Counted from the stretch's first letter, positions 1 through 5,740 are shown. The stretch is 5,878 nucleotides of DNA from Methylococcaceae bacterium (GCA_022616595.1 JAKEEL010000217.1:1-5878), one strand, 5' to 3'. A program made the numbers and translations. Notes: a model not told the origin generated them from the sequence alone.

Positions 1-221
1 GATCCAAACACAGCCGCACCGATCGGCCGTACGATCATGCCGACGGCGAAAGTCGCCAAACTGGCCAACAATGCGGCAACCGGATTGTCCGCCGGAAAAA
101 ACAAGACTGAAAAATAGGTCGCGAGTGACGCAAAGGTCAGAAAATCGTACCACTCGAGGAAAGTACCAAAACACGCGGAAATAGCGACCTTGGTTTGGAT
201 GCGGTTGGCGGAGGACGACAT
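1..221 (-). CDS. MFS transporter, metabolite:H+ symporter type (N-terminal part, cut by window edge)
   Basis: The first 73 codons of an inner-membrane transporter are present; the rest lies beyond base 1. Residues 19-27 read GTFLEWYDF, followed by a hydrophobic stretch with FFP at 41-43 and then RPIGAAVFG at 65-73. This combination is the signature of the metabolite:H+ symporter branch of the major facilitator superfamily (ShiA, ProP, KgtP and relatives), which import organic acids, osmolytes or similar solutes with protons. The substrate cannot be told from this fragment. The ATG at 221 is well placed: an in-frame TGA lies only two codons upstream, so no longer start is possible. There is no strong ribosome binding site. 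The gene follows the coiled-coil gene on the same strand after 107 bp that contain a complex hairpin, so it may have separate expression. Confidence 0.85.
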   Translation of the reverse strand, partial: MSSSANRIQTKVAISACFGTFLEWYDFLTFASLATYFSVLFFPADNPVAALLASLATFAVGMIVRPIGAAVFG

Positions 222-288
222 GTTGGCTCACGAATGCGCGGCGCGAGTCCGGCGAAGCTTGGTGGAAGAAAAATTACAAACAGGTGCC

Positions 289-313
289 CGGCGCAGCGTG
301 CGCCGTGCGCACG
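289..313. repeat. Two overlapping, mutually exclusive hairpins
   Basis: In the 107-bp gap between the coiled-coil and transporter genes, 289-295 pairs with 299-305 (7 bp, 3-base loop) and, alternatively, 297-303 pairs with 307-313 (7 bp, 3-base loop). The two stems share 297-305, so only one can form at a time. A run of six A (314-319) follows on the plus strand, which is a T run before, not after, the hairpin in the minus-strand transcript. It therefore does not have the layout of an intrinsic terminator for either strand. Confidence 0.6.
296..311 (+). repeat. 16-bp direct repeat, copy 1
   Basis: The sequence GCGTGCGCCGTGCGCA is present here and again, without mismatch, at 867-882 in the same orientation. 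The two copies flank the coiled-coil gene. Copy 1 is part of the overlapping hairpins at 289-313. Confidence 0.65.
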
Positions 314-328
314 AAAAAAGGCCGGAAC

Positions 329-763
329 TTACAGGATCTTCACGAGCGTCGCCATTGCCCCCACCGCCAATACGAGCATCGCACCGAGCTTGATGGTCAT
401 GCGGTATTCCAGGTCTTTCATGCCCCGGGCCAGGTTGGTTTCGAGTTCCTTGATATCCCGTTTCAGGGCGACCTCAAGCTCTTTCATGTCACGCTTCAGC
501 GAGACATCAAGCTCCTTCATGTCCCGCTTAACTTCAGCAATATCGTGCTTCAGCGAGACCTCGAGTTCCTTCATGTCCCGCTTAACTTCAGCGATATCCT
601 GCTTTAGAGAGACCTCGAGTTCTTTCATGTCCCGCTTCGTCGCGAGGTTTTCTTCGACGAACTCCGCCTCGGCCGCGGCCAGTGCCTCGGCCTGCTGTTC
701 GGTGAATCCGGCCTCCTTGAGGCGCTTGGCGAATTTCAGAGTGTCGAAAGCGATGGCGGTCAT
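329..763 (-). CDS. DUF1640 (CCDC90-like) coiled-coil membrane protein with internal repeats
   Basis: This encodes 144 residues. The N-terminus (MTAIAFDTLKFAKRL, then a Glu/Ala-rich helix to about residue 38) is typical of bacterial DUF1640 proteins, which share the CCDC90-like fold with mitochondrial MCUR1-type proteins; the bacterial function is unknown. Residues 43-111 are a run of near-identical cassettes of the form KRDMKELEVSL, some followed by a seven-residue KxDIAEV spacer, giving a long charged coiled coil. Residues 123-144 form one hydrophobic C-terminal helix, so the likely topology is tail-anchored in the inner membrane with the coil in the cytoplasm, possibly as an oligomer. A good sigma70-like promoter lies 33 bp upstream of the ATG, suggesting it is transcribed on its own. 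The ribosome binding site is weak. The family call is firm; no molecular role can be assigned. Confidence 0.85.
   Translation of the reverse strand: MTAIAFDTLKFAKRLKEAGFTEQQAEALAAAEAEFVEENLATKRDMKELEVSLKQDIAEVKRDMKELEVSLKHDIAEVKRDMKELDVSLKRDMKELEVALKRDIKELETNLARGMKDLEYRMTIKLGAMLVLAVGAMATLVKIL
431..637 (-). repeat. In-gene tandem repeats, 54-bp and 33-bp units
   Basis: Within the DUF1640 gene, two 18-codon units (584-637 and 530-583, differing by little more than Q/H at one residue) are followed by three 11-codon units (497-529, 464-496, 431-463). The 18-codon unit equals the 11-codon cassette plus a 7-codon spacer. The first three cassettes are also very similar at the DNA level, pointing to recent duplication or ongoing homogenisation, whereas the last two have diverged more. 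Such repeats can change number by slippage or recombination. Confidence 0.85.
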
Positions 764-795
764 GGGGTTGGAAAGAATCCTGGAATTGGAATCAG

Positions 796-824
796 AGCAT
801 AGCGAAATCCCTGCACGGGGTCAA
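796..824 (-). promoter_or_regulatory. Predicted sigma70 promoter of the coiled-coil gene
   Basis: On the minus strand a -35 box TTGACC (819-824) and a -10 box TATGCT (796-801) are separated by exactly 17 bp. They match the consensus at 5 of 6 and 4 of 6 positions. The expected transcription start near 789 would give a leader of roughly 25 bases before the ATG at 763. No operator was recognised. Confidence 0.5.
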
Positions 825-866
825 AGATGACCGGCCCTTTGCGGTATCGGGAAATTGCTGGACGTG

Positions 867-882
867 GCGTGCGCCGTGCGCA
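867..882 (+). repeat. 16-bp direct repeat, copy 2
   Basis: Exact second copy of the 16-bp GC-rich element found at 296-311. Here the inner stem is only 5 bp, but outer bases TGGC (865-868) and GCCA (886-889) can also pair. It lies in the 198-bp stretch between the acyltransferase stop and the coiled-coil start, upstream of the predicted promoter. Apart from this repeat and that promoter I see nothing convincing in the stretch. Confidence 0.65.
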
Positions 883-961
883 GGAGCCATGGAATTCATT
901 TTAATTGCTGCAAGATTTCCATATGCAGTACCTCTGTCATTTCCGGGATCAGGACCATTGG

Positions 962-1657
962 TTATATACCGATCGCTTGCCGCGCCGTCCTGGATAGTTT
1001 ATTCAACTCATCTTCCATGCCATGCTGCAAACGCTCCAAAACGGCGTTGTCCAAATCCTTTCCGGCATAAACCGGATCGCCCAGCGCGACTGCGATCCGC
1101 GCGAAGGGTTTCGGGATCATGAGGTTGTCCCAGGTTTTCAAGGTCCAGAAGCGGTCCGCGGCATAGGCGATGGGCAGCATGGGTGCGCCGGTGAGCCGCG
1201 CGAGGTTGACCCATCCCGGCTTGAACACGCAGGAAGGTCCGAGCGGTCCGTCCGGGGGGGTCGCGATCGACAGACCGTCATGTTTTATTGCGATGTAAAG
1301 TTCGCGCAGGCTGTGCGCGCCGGTATGACTGGATGAACCCCGGATAATGGGGATTTCCAGGAATTCGAAAATCTTCGCGCCGATATCTCCATCCCGGGAA
1401 GGACTGATCAGAAAACCCAGTTTGAGTCCGCGCGGCATCGCTTCGATCAGAAACCAGGCACAATAGACAATCTGCCGGTGCCAGAAACACGGAAGCAGGG
1501 TCAGTCGCTGGGCCAACAAAAGATCGAAGCCATTTTGGCCGATCACTTGCTGCACGCGATAACTCCGGATCAACAGGCGGGCGCCGAAACGGATCAGATA
1601 GGGCGCCGACTTGCGTTCGAGGCGACGGATCCACCGCCGCCCGGTTTTCCACGACAC
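962..1657 (-). CDS. DUF374 lysophospholipid-acyltransferase-like protein
   Basis: This 231-residue protein matches the DUF374 branch of the lysophospholipid acyltransferase (LPLAT) superfamily, at about the usual full length. Landmarks are SPSRDGD (85-91), RGSSS (106-110), TPPDGPLGPSCVFKPG (133-148) and LTGAPMLPIAYA (155-166). LPLAT enzymes transfer an acyl group from acyl-CoA or acyl-ACP to a lipid hydroxyl at the cytoplasmic membrane; the DUF374 acceptor is not established. The canonical LPLAT HX4D histidine is absent: Ile84 sits five residues before Asp89, with Ser85 next to it, which I believe is common in DUF374. The N-terminus is basic and amphipathic or hydrophobic, fitting membrane association. 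The start is GTG, only 5 bp after the ligase stop at 1663, with a modest GAAG sequence just upstream, so translation is probably coupled to the ligase. The donor is plausibly the ligase's carrier domain (inference). Confidence 0.85.
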   Translation of the reverse strand: MSWKTGRRWIRRLERKSAPYLIRFGARLLIRSYRVQQVIGQNGFDLLLAQRLTLLPCFWHRQIVYCAWFLIEAMPRGLKLGFLISPSRDGDIGAKIFEFLEIPIIRGSSSHTGAHSLRELYIAIKHDGLSIATPPDGPLGPSCVFKPGWVNLARLTGAPMLPIAYAADRFWTLKTWDNLMIPKPFARIAVALGDPVYAGKDLDNAVLERLQHGMEDELNKLSRTARQAIGI

Positions 1658-1662
1658 GCGCT

Positions 1663-3627
1663 TCAGTTCCCGGGACCCTGATTGCGATCGAGAAATTCAG
1701 AAAGCTCACGGACGCTCGGGCATTCAAACAGATCGCTGACCTCGATTCGGCCTGGAAAACGCTCCTCGATCCGTTCGTGGAGCTGAGCCAGCTTCAGGGA
1801 ACTGATCCCGAGTTCGAAGAGGTTGTCGCCGGCCCCGATGTCGCGGTCATCGATGACCGAGCGGCAGATTTGCAGCAGGATATCCTGGATGCCGCCCTCG
1901 GCAAACGTGGCCCCCTTGGAGGAAGGTGCCATCAATTCATCGAGGTCTTTGATCACCGAATCGAATTCGCCGTTCAGAAACTGCTCGGCCAGCAGATAGC
2001 GTTGTATTTTGCCGCTGGTCGTTTTCGGAATCGCCCGAACCGGAACCACGTATTCTGCGTCCACTCCGGCCTCCGCATTCAAAACCCGGCGCACCTTTCG
2101 TACCGTGGCAACAAAGTCATTGAGTTCGCCGCGGAAGAGCACGAAGATCACCAGCGCTTCACCGCCATCGGCCCCGGTACTGAGACCCAGGGCCGCGACC
2201 CGTCCGAGGTCAATATCACCAACCGATTCACAAATGCTTTCGAGATCGTGCGGATGCAAATTCTGCCCGTTGACAATAATCAGATCCTTGTTTCGTCCGG
2301 CGATAAACAATTGCTCTCCGCTCATGAAGCCCAGATCCCCGGTATCCAACCAGCCATCCTCCTTGAAAACCCAGTGATTCAGTGCATCTTCCCGATAATA
2401 GCCGGCCGTGACATTATCGCCCCGGATCAGAATGCTGCCGACCACTCCGTTTGCGGCGGGCTGATCATGGCTGTCCGCAATCATGACTTCGCATCCCTCG
2501 ATCGCGGAACCCACGCCGACCAGTTCAATACCACGGGGATCGGCTTCGGCGGCCATTTCGACCGGTTGACCGGGCGTCAAACCGGTGCGGCAAACTTTCA
2601 CGGATATCAGAGGCGACTCCGGAACGCTGAAAGTAACCGCCAGACTCGCTTCAGCGAGTCCGTAGACCGGAAACATGGATTCTTCTCGGTAACCGAAAGG
2701 CGCCAGGGTCCGCGAGAACTCCCGGCATAGCGCTGCAGAAATCGGTTCCGCCCCGTTGAAAATCAGGCGAAGGCAGGACAAATCCAGTTCACCGGCCTCG
2801 GCGCTGAAGCGTCTCAGGAGATGGTTATAGCCGAAATTCGGAGAAGCCGTGATGGTCGCGCGCTTTTCGCTGATTTTCTGAAGCCACAGCATGGGCCTTC
2901 GCACAAAGAGTTCGGTGGGCATCAGGTAAAGCGGCGCTGCGGCGACCAGCGGTGCGATGTGAAAACCGATGATCCCCATATCGTGCGTCATCGGCATCCA
3001 GCTCAAGCTGCTGTCGGTCTCGCGTATCTTTACACCGTGCAATATTCCGCGGACATTGGTCATGACGTTGCGGTGAGTCAGCACTACGCCCTTCGGATCT
3101 CCGGTCGAACCCGAAGAGAACTGGATGAATGCGGTTTGGCCCGGAACCACATCGGCCGGTTCGGCGGAAAATGGAAAGTCCGAAATTTCCGCTGCGATCA
3201 CGGTGGCGGCACGGATCCGTTCGAATTCGCGTTCAAGCCCTTCGCTGATGCAGAATTTCTCGATCCGCCGCAGATTTCTCGCGGTGCTGTAGAGACTCGG
3301 CCGCTCCAATTTGCGAAACACATTGACGAGCTTCCGGATATGAACATCACTGGCTCCGATCGCGAGCGGCACCGCGATAATCCCGCCGAGCAAGGATGCC
3401 CAGAAAACGTCGACGAATTCCTCGTTGCTTTCGACGAACAGAATCAACTCGTCGCCGGATTCAATGTTCTTGCTGCGCAGATAACCGAGTAAGCCTGACG
3501 CGCGATCCCACAGTTCCCGATAGCTGAGTTCCCGTTCGTCCGCTTTGCCATTGATATAGATGATCGACCCTTCGCTTCGCGCACTGCCCCGAAGCGCTTC
3601 GACCAGGGTTTCGGCATCCAGATTCAT
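1663..3627 (-). CDS. Fatty acyl-AMP ligase with C-terminal acyl carrier domain
   Basis: With the ATG at 3627 this is 654 residues. It is an adenylate-forming enzyme: P-loop SSGSTGDPKG (171-180), SWMPMTHDMGIIG (209-221), NGAEPIS (291-297), YGLAEA (322-327), WLDTGDLG (426-433), GRNKDLIIVNGQN (444-456) and PKTTSGK (534-540), with Lys540 as the expected adenylation lysine. The HDMG and NxxPxDLE-type motifs favour the fatty acyl-AMP ligase (FAAL) branch over acyl-CoA synthetases. Residues about 575-650 form a carrier domain with LGISSL (606-611), where Ser610 should carry phosphopantetheine. Expected role: activate a fatty acid with ATP and load it on the in-cis carrier. An in-frame TTG at 3648 would add seven residues, but neither start has a strong ribosome binding site and the ATG is preferred. 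The DUF374 acyltransferase follows after 5 bp. Chain length and final acceptor are unknown. An alternative is a loading unit for a polyketide or peptide synthase, but none is in view. Confidence 0.9.
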   Translation of the reverse strand: MNLDAETLVEALRGSARSEGSIIYINGKADERELSYRELWDRASGLLGYLRSKNIESGDELILFVESNEEFVDVFWASLLGGIIAVPLAIGASDVHIRKLVNVFRKLERPSLYSTARNLRRIEKFCISEGLEREFERIRAATVIAAEISDFPFSAEPADVVPGQTAFIQFSSGSTGDPKGVVLTHRNVMTNVRGILHGVKIRETDSSLSWMPMTHDMGIIGFHIAPLVAAAPLYLMPTELFVRRPMLWLQKISEKRATITASPNFGYNHLLRRFSAEAGELDLSCLRLIFNGAEPISAALCREFSRTLAPFGYREESMFPVYGLAEASLAVTFSVPESPLISVKVCRTGLTPGQPVEMAAEADPRGIELVGVGSAIEGCEVMIADSHDQPAANGVVGSILIRGDNVTAGYYREDALNHWVFKEDGWLDTGDLGFMSGEQLFIAGRNKDLIIVNGQNLHPHDLESICESVGDIDLGRVAALGLSTGADGGEALVIFVLFRGELNDFVATVRKVRRVLNAEAGVDAEYVVPVRAIPKTTSGKIQRYLLAEQFLNGEFDSVIKDLDELMAPSSKGATFAEGGIQDILLQICRSVIDDRDIGAGDNLFELGISSLKLAQLHERIEERFPGRIEVSDLFECPSVRELSEFLDRNQGPGN

Positions 3628-3734
3628 CGTTTTACCGTTTTCTTGCAATCATTGTACTGTTCGCGAACTGCCGACGTACTTGATCAGGACTTCGCCGAAT
3701 TGAACGACCTTAAGCGGCGCTGCGGTGGCCTTGC

Positions 3735-3983
3735 CTATTGTTTTGATTGCTTCAATTTCTGCAGTGCCTTCGCGCAACCGACCGACATCTGGTCTTTATT
3801 TGCCATCAGGCAAGCTTTGACCCGACCGCCTCCCGGCTGCACATTCGGGCAGAGCCGTTCCACGTCGGCCTTACAGTAGGTGCGGAGAGCTTTTAACTCT
3901 TCGGAGTCCATCAGCGGCCCCTGGGCAAGAATCGGCGTGGCGACCGATAGCAGGACAAAAAGGACGATTCTATGAACGGTCAT
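3735..3983 (-). CDS. Small exported Cys-rich (GLG1-type repeat) protein
   Basis: This 82-residue protein starts with a clear Sec signal peptide (MTVHRIVLFVLLSVATPILAQ), probably cleaved near residue 20 or 21. The mature part contains one cysteine-rich GLG1-type repeat with cysteines at 37, 45, 58 and 70 (YCKADVERLCPNVQPGGGRV, then KACL and GCAKAL). The even cysteine count and export suggest two disulfides in the periplasm. Bacterial members of this family have no established function. Translation should be strong: GAGGAGG lies 7 bases before the ATG. It follows the DUF4410 lipoprotein gene after 47 bp on the same strand, so the two may be one transcript. A further 107 bp separates it from the ligase start; I see no clear terminator there. 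Confidence 0.85.
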   Translation of the reverse strand: MTVHRIVLFVLLSVATPILAQGPLMDSEELKALRTYCKADVERLCPNVQPGGGRVKACLMANKDQMSVGCAKALQKLKQSKQ

Positions 3984-3990
3984 CGGTGTG

Positions 3991-3997
3991 CCTCCTC
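3991..3997 (-). promoter_or_regulatory. Strong ribosome binding site of the Cys-rich protein gene
   Basis: The minus strand reads GAGGAGG, 7 bases before the ATG at 3983. It is by far the best Shine-Dalgarno sequence in the window and fixes the start, suggesting that this small exported protein is made in larger amounts than its neighbours. Confidence 0.75.
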
Positions 3998-4030
3998 AAA
4001 TGGTTGTGGCAAGGGTTATCATCAATCGTT

Positions 4031-4786
4031 TCATTTCAAACTTGCCTGCCGTACTTGGTCCAGAAACTTCAATAGCTCATCGACGATCTCCCGGGCGGAA
4101 TTCTGAACATCACGGGTCGTCGCACTCCTCTCCAGAACAAATTTCGCTGCCGCCACATAGGGATTCTTCGTGACGACGGCACCGGGCATCCTGCCCGGAT
4201 CTTTCAGGGTTCCGAATATCGCGAAAGGCGTCCGGGGCGTCGCACTCTGCAAATCGCTGATGCCCACTTGGATTTCCATTTGGGTAGCGCCCTTGCCGAA
4301 ACCCATCACCGCGCGCTGGATTCGATTGCCTTCATCCACTTCCGTGAAAACACCCCTGATCAACCAACCTTCCGGCGGCAGTGAATCCTGAACCGCAGCC
4401 AGTCGACTCGCGGTGATCGCCTTGGCCGTCAAGCCCTTGGTAATGGAATCGGCCATCTCGTTCACTATTTTCCGAGCCTCCTCGTCGGGGTCGCCGGTGC
4501 CAAGCGGAGTAGGAAAACCGGGTTCCAATCCTTCGAAGCGTTGCTGCAATCGACCGGGCAAGGCCCCGCGTACACCTTGGTCGCCGTGAAAATTCTCGGT
4601 ATCCAATTCGAAATCGGCCACATAAACCATCTTCGGCAACTTTTCAGGAAGACTGGACTTTCTCTGTTCCTGCTCCATTTCGATGCCGCCGCGAGGTTTA
4701 TGAGATCCGAGCATTCGACAGCCGGAAGCCATGATTCCGAACAGCATCACGCAAATCCAGGCCAAGACCGCCGTTCTCGACTTCAT
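4031..4786 (-). CDS. DUF4410 domain lipoprotein
   Basis: With the ATG at 4786 this encodes 251 residues. The reading frame is open to 4831, but the ATG at 4786 puts a proper signal peptide first (MKSRTAVLAW, then a hydrophobic core) and has GGAG 8 bases upstream. ASGC at 20-23 is an acceptable though not ideal lipobox, so Cys23 is the likely lipidated residue. Arg at the next position predicts sorting to the outer membrane. The body matches DUF4410: YVADFELD (55-62), GWLIRGVFTEVDEGNRI (140-156), MGFGKGATQM (161-170) and PGAVVTKNPYVAAAKFVLER (201-220). The family's function is unknown; it is often found as an envelope lipoprotein. It precedes the Cys-rich exported protein by 47 bp, so the pair may act together in the envelope (inference). 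Confidence 0.85.
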   Translation of the reverse strand: MKSRTAVLAWICVMLFGIMASGCRMLGSHKPRGGIEMEQEQRKSSLPEKLPKMVYVADFELDTENFHGDQGVRGALPGRLQQRFEGLEPGFPTPLGTGDPDEEARKIVNEMADSITKGLTAKAITASRLAAVQDSLPPEGWLIRGVFTEVDEGNRIQRAVMGFGKGATQMEIQVGISDLQSATPRTPFAIFGTLKDPGRMPGAVVTKNPYVAAAKFVLERSATTRDVQNSAREIVDELLKFLDQVRQASLK

Positions 4787-4794
4787 TGTTCCGA

Positions 4795-4799
4795 CTCCA
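4795..4799 (-). promoter_or_regulatory. Ribosome binding site deciding the DUF4410 start
   Basis: TGGAG on the minus strand ends 8 bases before the ATG at 4786. Together with the lipoprotein signal peptide it favours this start over the longer in-frame ORF beginning at 4831, whose extra 15 residues do not look like part of a signal peptide. Confidence 0.6.
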
Positions 4800-4805
4800 G
4801 ATTGA

Positions 4806-4919
4806 TCAAGCTCGCAGAACATAGTACACAAAAAGGACCGGCTCTACTATTGCCATAACGCGGACTCGAAATGCTCCGGGCGCCGGCTTGACGATACTGA
4901 AATCTGCAATGACTTTCAT
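4806..4919 (-). CDS. Possible 37-residue small protein
   Basis: In the 183-bp gap between the phosphopantetheinyl transferase and the DUF4410 gene, an ATG at 4919 opens 37 codons ending in TGA at 4806-4808. AAGGA (4929-4933) stands 9 bases before the ATG. The peptide begins MKVIADFSIVKPAPGAF and ends with a hydrophobic segment, VMAIVEPVLFVYYVL, that could be a short membrane helix. It would lie 50 bp after the upstream stop and 19 bp before the next start, a normal operon spacing. I do not recognise the protein, and an ORF this short can arise by chance, so this remains tentative. Confidence 0.3.
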   Translation of the reverse strand: MKVIADFSIVKPAPGAFRVRVMAIVEPVLFVYYVLRA

Positions 4920-4969
4920 TGAATCAAGTCCTTGGAGCGGAATATCCAAAGGTCTGGTAATGCATAATT

Positions 4970-5740
4970 TTACAGCAACCGGTCGATCAGTAATTGTACC
5001 GGCAAGCCATGCCGGTACACAGAGTCCAATCGGCGATCGACAGCGATCGCGCCTTGGTAACCGTCTGGATAGTCGAGACCAAGCAGCGTCCAGTCTCCCG
5101 TCCTGCCACAGGAATCCGGAAGACTCACGGGGCGCTCCAGATCGTTCGACAGCACGCATTCCGCGATGCCCAGCGAAACCCCCCTCCCCTGCGCCTTGAT
5201 AATCGCCTCCTTCCGCACCCAGATCGCAAAAAAGAACTCCAGTCGCCGGTCGCCCGGAACACTGAGCCAATGGTTCTTTTCCGCTTGCGAACAGATTCGA
5301 TCGACCAAGCCTTCGAGATGGGTTATGTTCCGTGATCGCTCGATATCGACACCCAACATGCAATCCAGTCCGAACGCAAAGACCATGCGTTCCGAGGAAT
5401 GCGATACGTTGAACACGAGTCCTGTATTCGGTGGCTGGTCGCCCAATCGCGGTTTGCCGTAATGATCCGCGATCAAACGTATTTCACCCGGATCGAGACC
5501 GGTATAAGCGGACAACAGCAATCGCAGCCAACCCCTGCAGGTTACGAAGCGGATTCGGTGTTGCTCGAAGCGGAATCTTTCCGCGCGTTGCCGTTCCATG
5601 TCATCGAGGAGCGCGAAAAAGCTTGGATACCGAGCCGGGTCGACCGGACCGGAACCGTCCCAGACATGTACTGTTCCGGGATCCAGCTCGAACCGGAGGG
5701 GATCGCTGCCGGCCGTCCGAAATGTGCCGTCAGATGTCAT
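4970..5740 (-). CDS. Sfp-type 4'-phosphopantetheinyl transferase
   Basis: This encodes 256 residues. It transfers the phosphopantetheine arm of CoA to the serine of carrier domains. Family landmarks are in order: GKPRL (95-99), FNVSHS (110-115), GVDIE (130-134) with the Mg-binding Asp132 and Glu134, and WVRKEA (174-179) with Glu178, followed by IKAQGRG. The length fits the Sfp/Gsp type rather than the short AcpS type. It is cytoplasmic. The nearest visible carrier domain is in the fatty acyl-AMP ligase downstream, about 1.3 kb away on the same strand, so activation of that carrier is a reasonable role, though a general housekeeping role is possible. The ATG at 5740 has no good ribosome binding site. 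It follows the partial upstream gene after 44 bp, which suggests cotranscription. Confidence 0.92.
   Translation of the reverse strand: MTSDGTFRTAGSDPLRFELDPGTVHVWDGSGPVDPARYPSFFALLDDMERQRAERFRFEQHRIRFVTCRGWLRLLLSAYTGLDPGEIRLIADHYGKPRLGDQPPNTGLVFNVSHSSERMVFAFGLDCMLGVDIERSRNITHLEGLVDRICSQAEKNHWLSVPGDRRLEFFFAIWVRKEAIIKAQGRGVSLGIAECVLSNDLERPVSLPDSCGRTGDWTLLGLDYPDGYQGAIAVDRRLDSVYRHGLPVQLLIDRLL
4995..5019. repeat. Perfect 10-bp inverted repeat inside the transferase 3' end
   Basis: TGTACCGGCA (4995-5004) and its exact reverse complement TGCCGGTACA (5010-5019) are separated by five bases. It encodes part of VYRHGLPVQ near the C-terminus of the phosphopantetheinyl transferase. In the minus-strand transcript it is followed by ATTACTG, not a T run, so it is not a typical terminator. 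Confidence 0.6.

Noticed and set aside
195..830. Plus-strand open frame of 211 codons with serine- and phenylalanine-rich repeats
   Set aside because: The repeats are the reverse-complement reading of the DUF1640 coiled-coil repeats; the minus-strand frame has the family signature and a promoter.
896..958. 20-residue ORF on the minus strand just after the acyltransferase stop
   Set aside because: Too short, no ribosome binding site and no recognisable sequence.
1777..2730. Plus-strand open frame of 317 codons opposite the fatty acyl-AMP ligase
   Set aside because: It is antisense to the strongly supported ligase motifs, has no recognisable domain, and its composition reflects the complementary codons of the real gene.
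3632..3652. Six-residue leader ORF (MIARKR) just before the ligase ATG
   Set aside because: It could be a leader peptide by position, but it has no ribosome binding site and no attenuator-like structure, so chance is the simpler reading.
3690..3734. GC-rich stretch after the Cys-rich gene considered as a terminator
   Set aside because: The possible stem is very short with too small a loop, and no T run follows on the minus strand.
4907..4921. Inverted repeat CAATGA/TCATTG with a 3-base loop
   Set aside because: Only 6 bp and AT-rich, and it overlaps the start of the tentative small ORF; short repeats like this are expected by chance.
4806..5363. Minus-strand open frame of 185 codons overlapping the phosphopantetheinyl transferase
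   Set aside because: Most of it runs in the wrong frame through clear transferase motifs. Only its last 37 codons, outside that gene, are kept as a tentative small ORF.
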